Assembly: GCA_900552445.1 (NCBI GenBank)
Contig: URZS01000054.1
Coordinates: 1 to 7,013 of the forward strand
Direction of reading: 5' to 3'
DNA length: 7,013 nucleotides
DNA from: an uncultured Veillonella sp.
GTDB taxonomy: Bacteria; Bacillota; Negativicutes; Veillonellales; Veillonellaceae
Part shown: positions 6,232 through 7,013 of the stretch, in pieces
Layout: the number at the start of each line of letters is the position of its first letter
How positions within the stretch are numbered: the first letter of the stretch is position 1
Notes under the pieces: generated by a model
Told to the model about the DNA's origin: nothing
Seen by the model: the letters and a program-made list of their open reading frames with translations, nothing else
The model's database searches: none
Program-made: the position numbers and the translations under genes

Positions 6232-6942
6232 TTAGAATGTACATTCATCGCCATCTTTTTGAGGCGCCCAAATCGGCACCTCTCCAAAGAGGGCTTCAAA
6301 ATACACAGACGGAGTCCATAATGGACCATTTAAATGCATGGGAATAAAGGCCTTATTCACTTGTACGCGGCGCAAGAATTCAATACTGCCCCATTCCATA
6401 GCGTCTTCTAGGCGATTATCGACAGGGAACATCGCCACATCTACAGACAAGCCTTCTAGCTCCTTAAACTCACGCCAAGCCATCCGCTTCGCATCTGCGT
6501 TGTTTTCTGGCGTATCACCAAGCCAATGCCACCAGTTGAGGTCGCCTGCATGGAAGATAGAGTCAGAGTCGATATTCGCCGTATTTGTCTTTACGTAAAA
6601 AGAACCGCCTTCATCGGTGCTGCCATACATATGGATGCCTACATCATCTAATATCGCATCTTGGCCAGGACGCATGGTAATACATTTTTTTACCTTGCCT
6701 TCTAACGGTACATCTTGATGGCAAATATAGCGTGTTTGGGGCCCATCAAACTCCGTAATAGACGGATTGAAGTGATCACCATGAGTATGGCTCACAAAGA
6801 ACCAAAGCTCACGACCTCGCTTAGCCAATTGCCAAACTATATTATTAGGATCTTTATAATAATCAAACACATAGCAACGCTTACCATCATCTACGAGGAA
6901 GCCACTATGAGCTAAAAAAGTAACATCTAACATTATTATCAA
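6232..6942 (-). CDS. UlaG-like metallo-beta-lactamase-fold hydrolase
   Basis: This is a metal-dependent hydrolase of about 233-236 residues with no signal peptide, so probably cytoplasmic. The metal-binding motif is H52-x-H54-x-D56-H57 (SHTHGDHFN), followed by the UlaG-like GSTDEGGSFYV (107-117), HAGDLNWWHW (131-140) with the predicted bridging D134, and PMH with H203. It is much shorter than true UlaG (about 350 residues), and the HAGDLNWW pattern matches a small family common in anaerobic Firmicutes, so ascorbate phosphate lactonase activity should not be assumed. The substrate is unknown. The longest frame starts with TTG at 6942, but the GAGG ribosome site is only 2 nt from it and 11 nt from the ATG at 6933. 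I favour that ATG (233 residues). It probably has its own promoter and is separated from the DUF445 genes by 101 bp. Confidence 0.9.
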   Translation of the reverse strand: MIIMLDVTFLAHSGFLVDDGKRCYVFDYYKDPNNIVWQLAKRGRELWFFVSHTHGDHFNPSITEFDGPQTRYICHQDVPLEGKVKKCITMRPGQDAILDDVGIHMYGSTDEGGSFYVKTNTANIDSDSIFHAGDLNWWHWLGDTPENNADAKRMAWREFKELEGLSVDVAMFPVDNRLEDAMEWGSIEFLRRVQVNKAFIPMHLNGPLWTPSVYFEALFGEVPIWAPQKDGDECTF

Positions 6943-6983
6943 TACCTCTAGTTTATTGAGAATTTATATCATTCGTATTGTTT

Positions 6984-6992
6984 ATTATACCA
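6984..6992 (-). promoter_or_regulatory. Extended -10 promoter of the hydrolase gene
   Basis: On the - strand TGGTATAAT (6984-6992) is a perfect extended -10 element (TGn plus TATAAT) about 50 bp before the favoured ATG at 6933. No good -35 hexamer is visible in the 20 bp that remain before the window ends, which is acceptable for an extended -10 promoter. Confidence 0.55.
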
Positions 6993-7013
6993 TATTTTAT
7001 ACAGACAGAGCAT

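Noticed and set aside
6232..6942. Naming the hydrolase ulaG
   Set aside because: It shares fold motifs with UlaG but is about 100 residues shorter and no ascorbate pathway genes are nearby.

Overview
The window is AT-rich DNA with strong AGGAG-type ribosome binding sites and compact, partly overlapping genes. This suggests a low-GC Firmicute. The overall look of the proteins makes me lean to Negativicutes (Veillonella-like), but that is inference and no marker gene here proves it. There are six real genes: a two-component system on the + strand and four genes on the - strand. One of the four is the transposase of a complete insertion sequence.

Layout: (1) 1-113 is a leader with a possible promoter. 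(2) 114-788 encodes an OmpR-type response regulator and 766-2181 its membrane histidine kinase, overlapping by 23 bp. (3) 2185-2213 is a near-perfect hairpin 3 bp after the kinase stop that can act as a terminator in both directions. (4) 2235-3580 is an intact 1346-bp insertion sequence of the IS256/IS1249-like type. It has 25-bp perfect terminal inverted repeats, an 8-bp target duplication (TTTATCCT) and one zinc-ribbon DDE transposase on the - strand. (5) 3582-4895 and 4892-6130 are two tandem, paralogous DUF445 membrane proteins with an ATGA overlap, read leftward. (6) 6232-6942 is a UlaG-like metallo-beta-lactamase-fold hydrolase with its own extended -10 promoter.

Before the insertion, the kinase gene and the DUF445 operon evidently converged on the shared terminator at 2185-2213. 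The insertion sequence landed at the very last codon of the downstream DUF445 gene. Because the 8-bp target duplication contains the TAA stop, the protein was left intact. The operon is now cut off from its old terminator, but the element carries its own strong hairpin with a T-rich tail just inside its right end, oriented to stop leftward transcription from the operon. The old host terminator now lies just beyond the transposase gene.

The most unusual structure is the element's right end. It holds a second, internal 22-bp copy of the terminal repeat at 3466-3487, in the same orientation as the true end at 3556-3580, with the terminator hairpin between the two. This could be a two-site end with a built-in transcription shield, or a right end extended by capture of a neighbouring terminator. 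I see no CRISPR array, tRNA, rRNA, phage gene or recognisable defence system.
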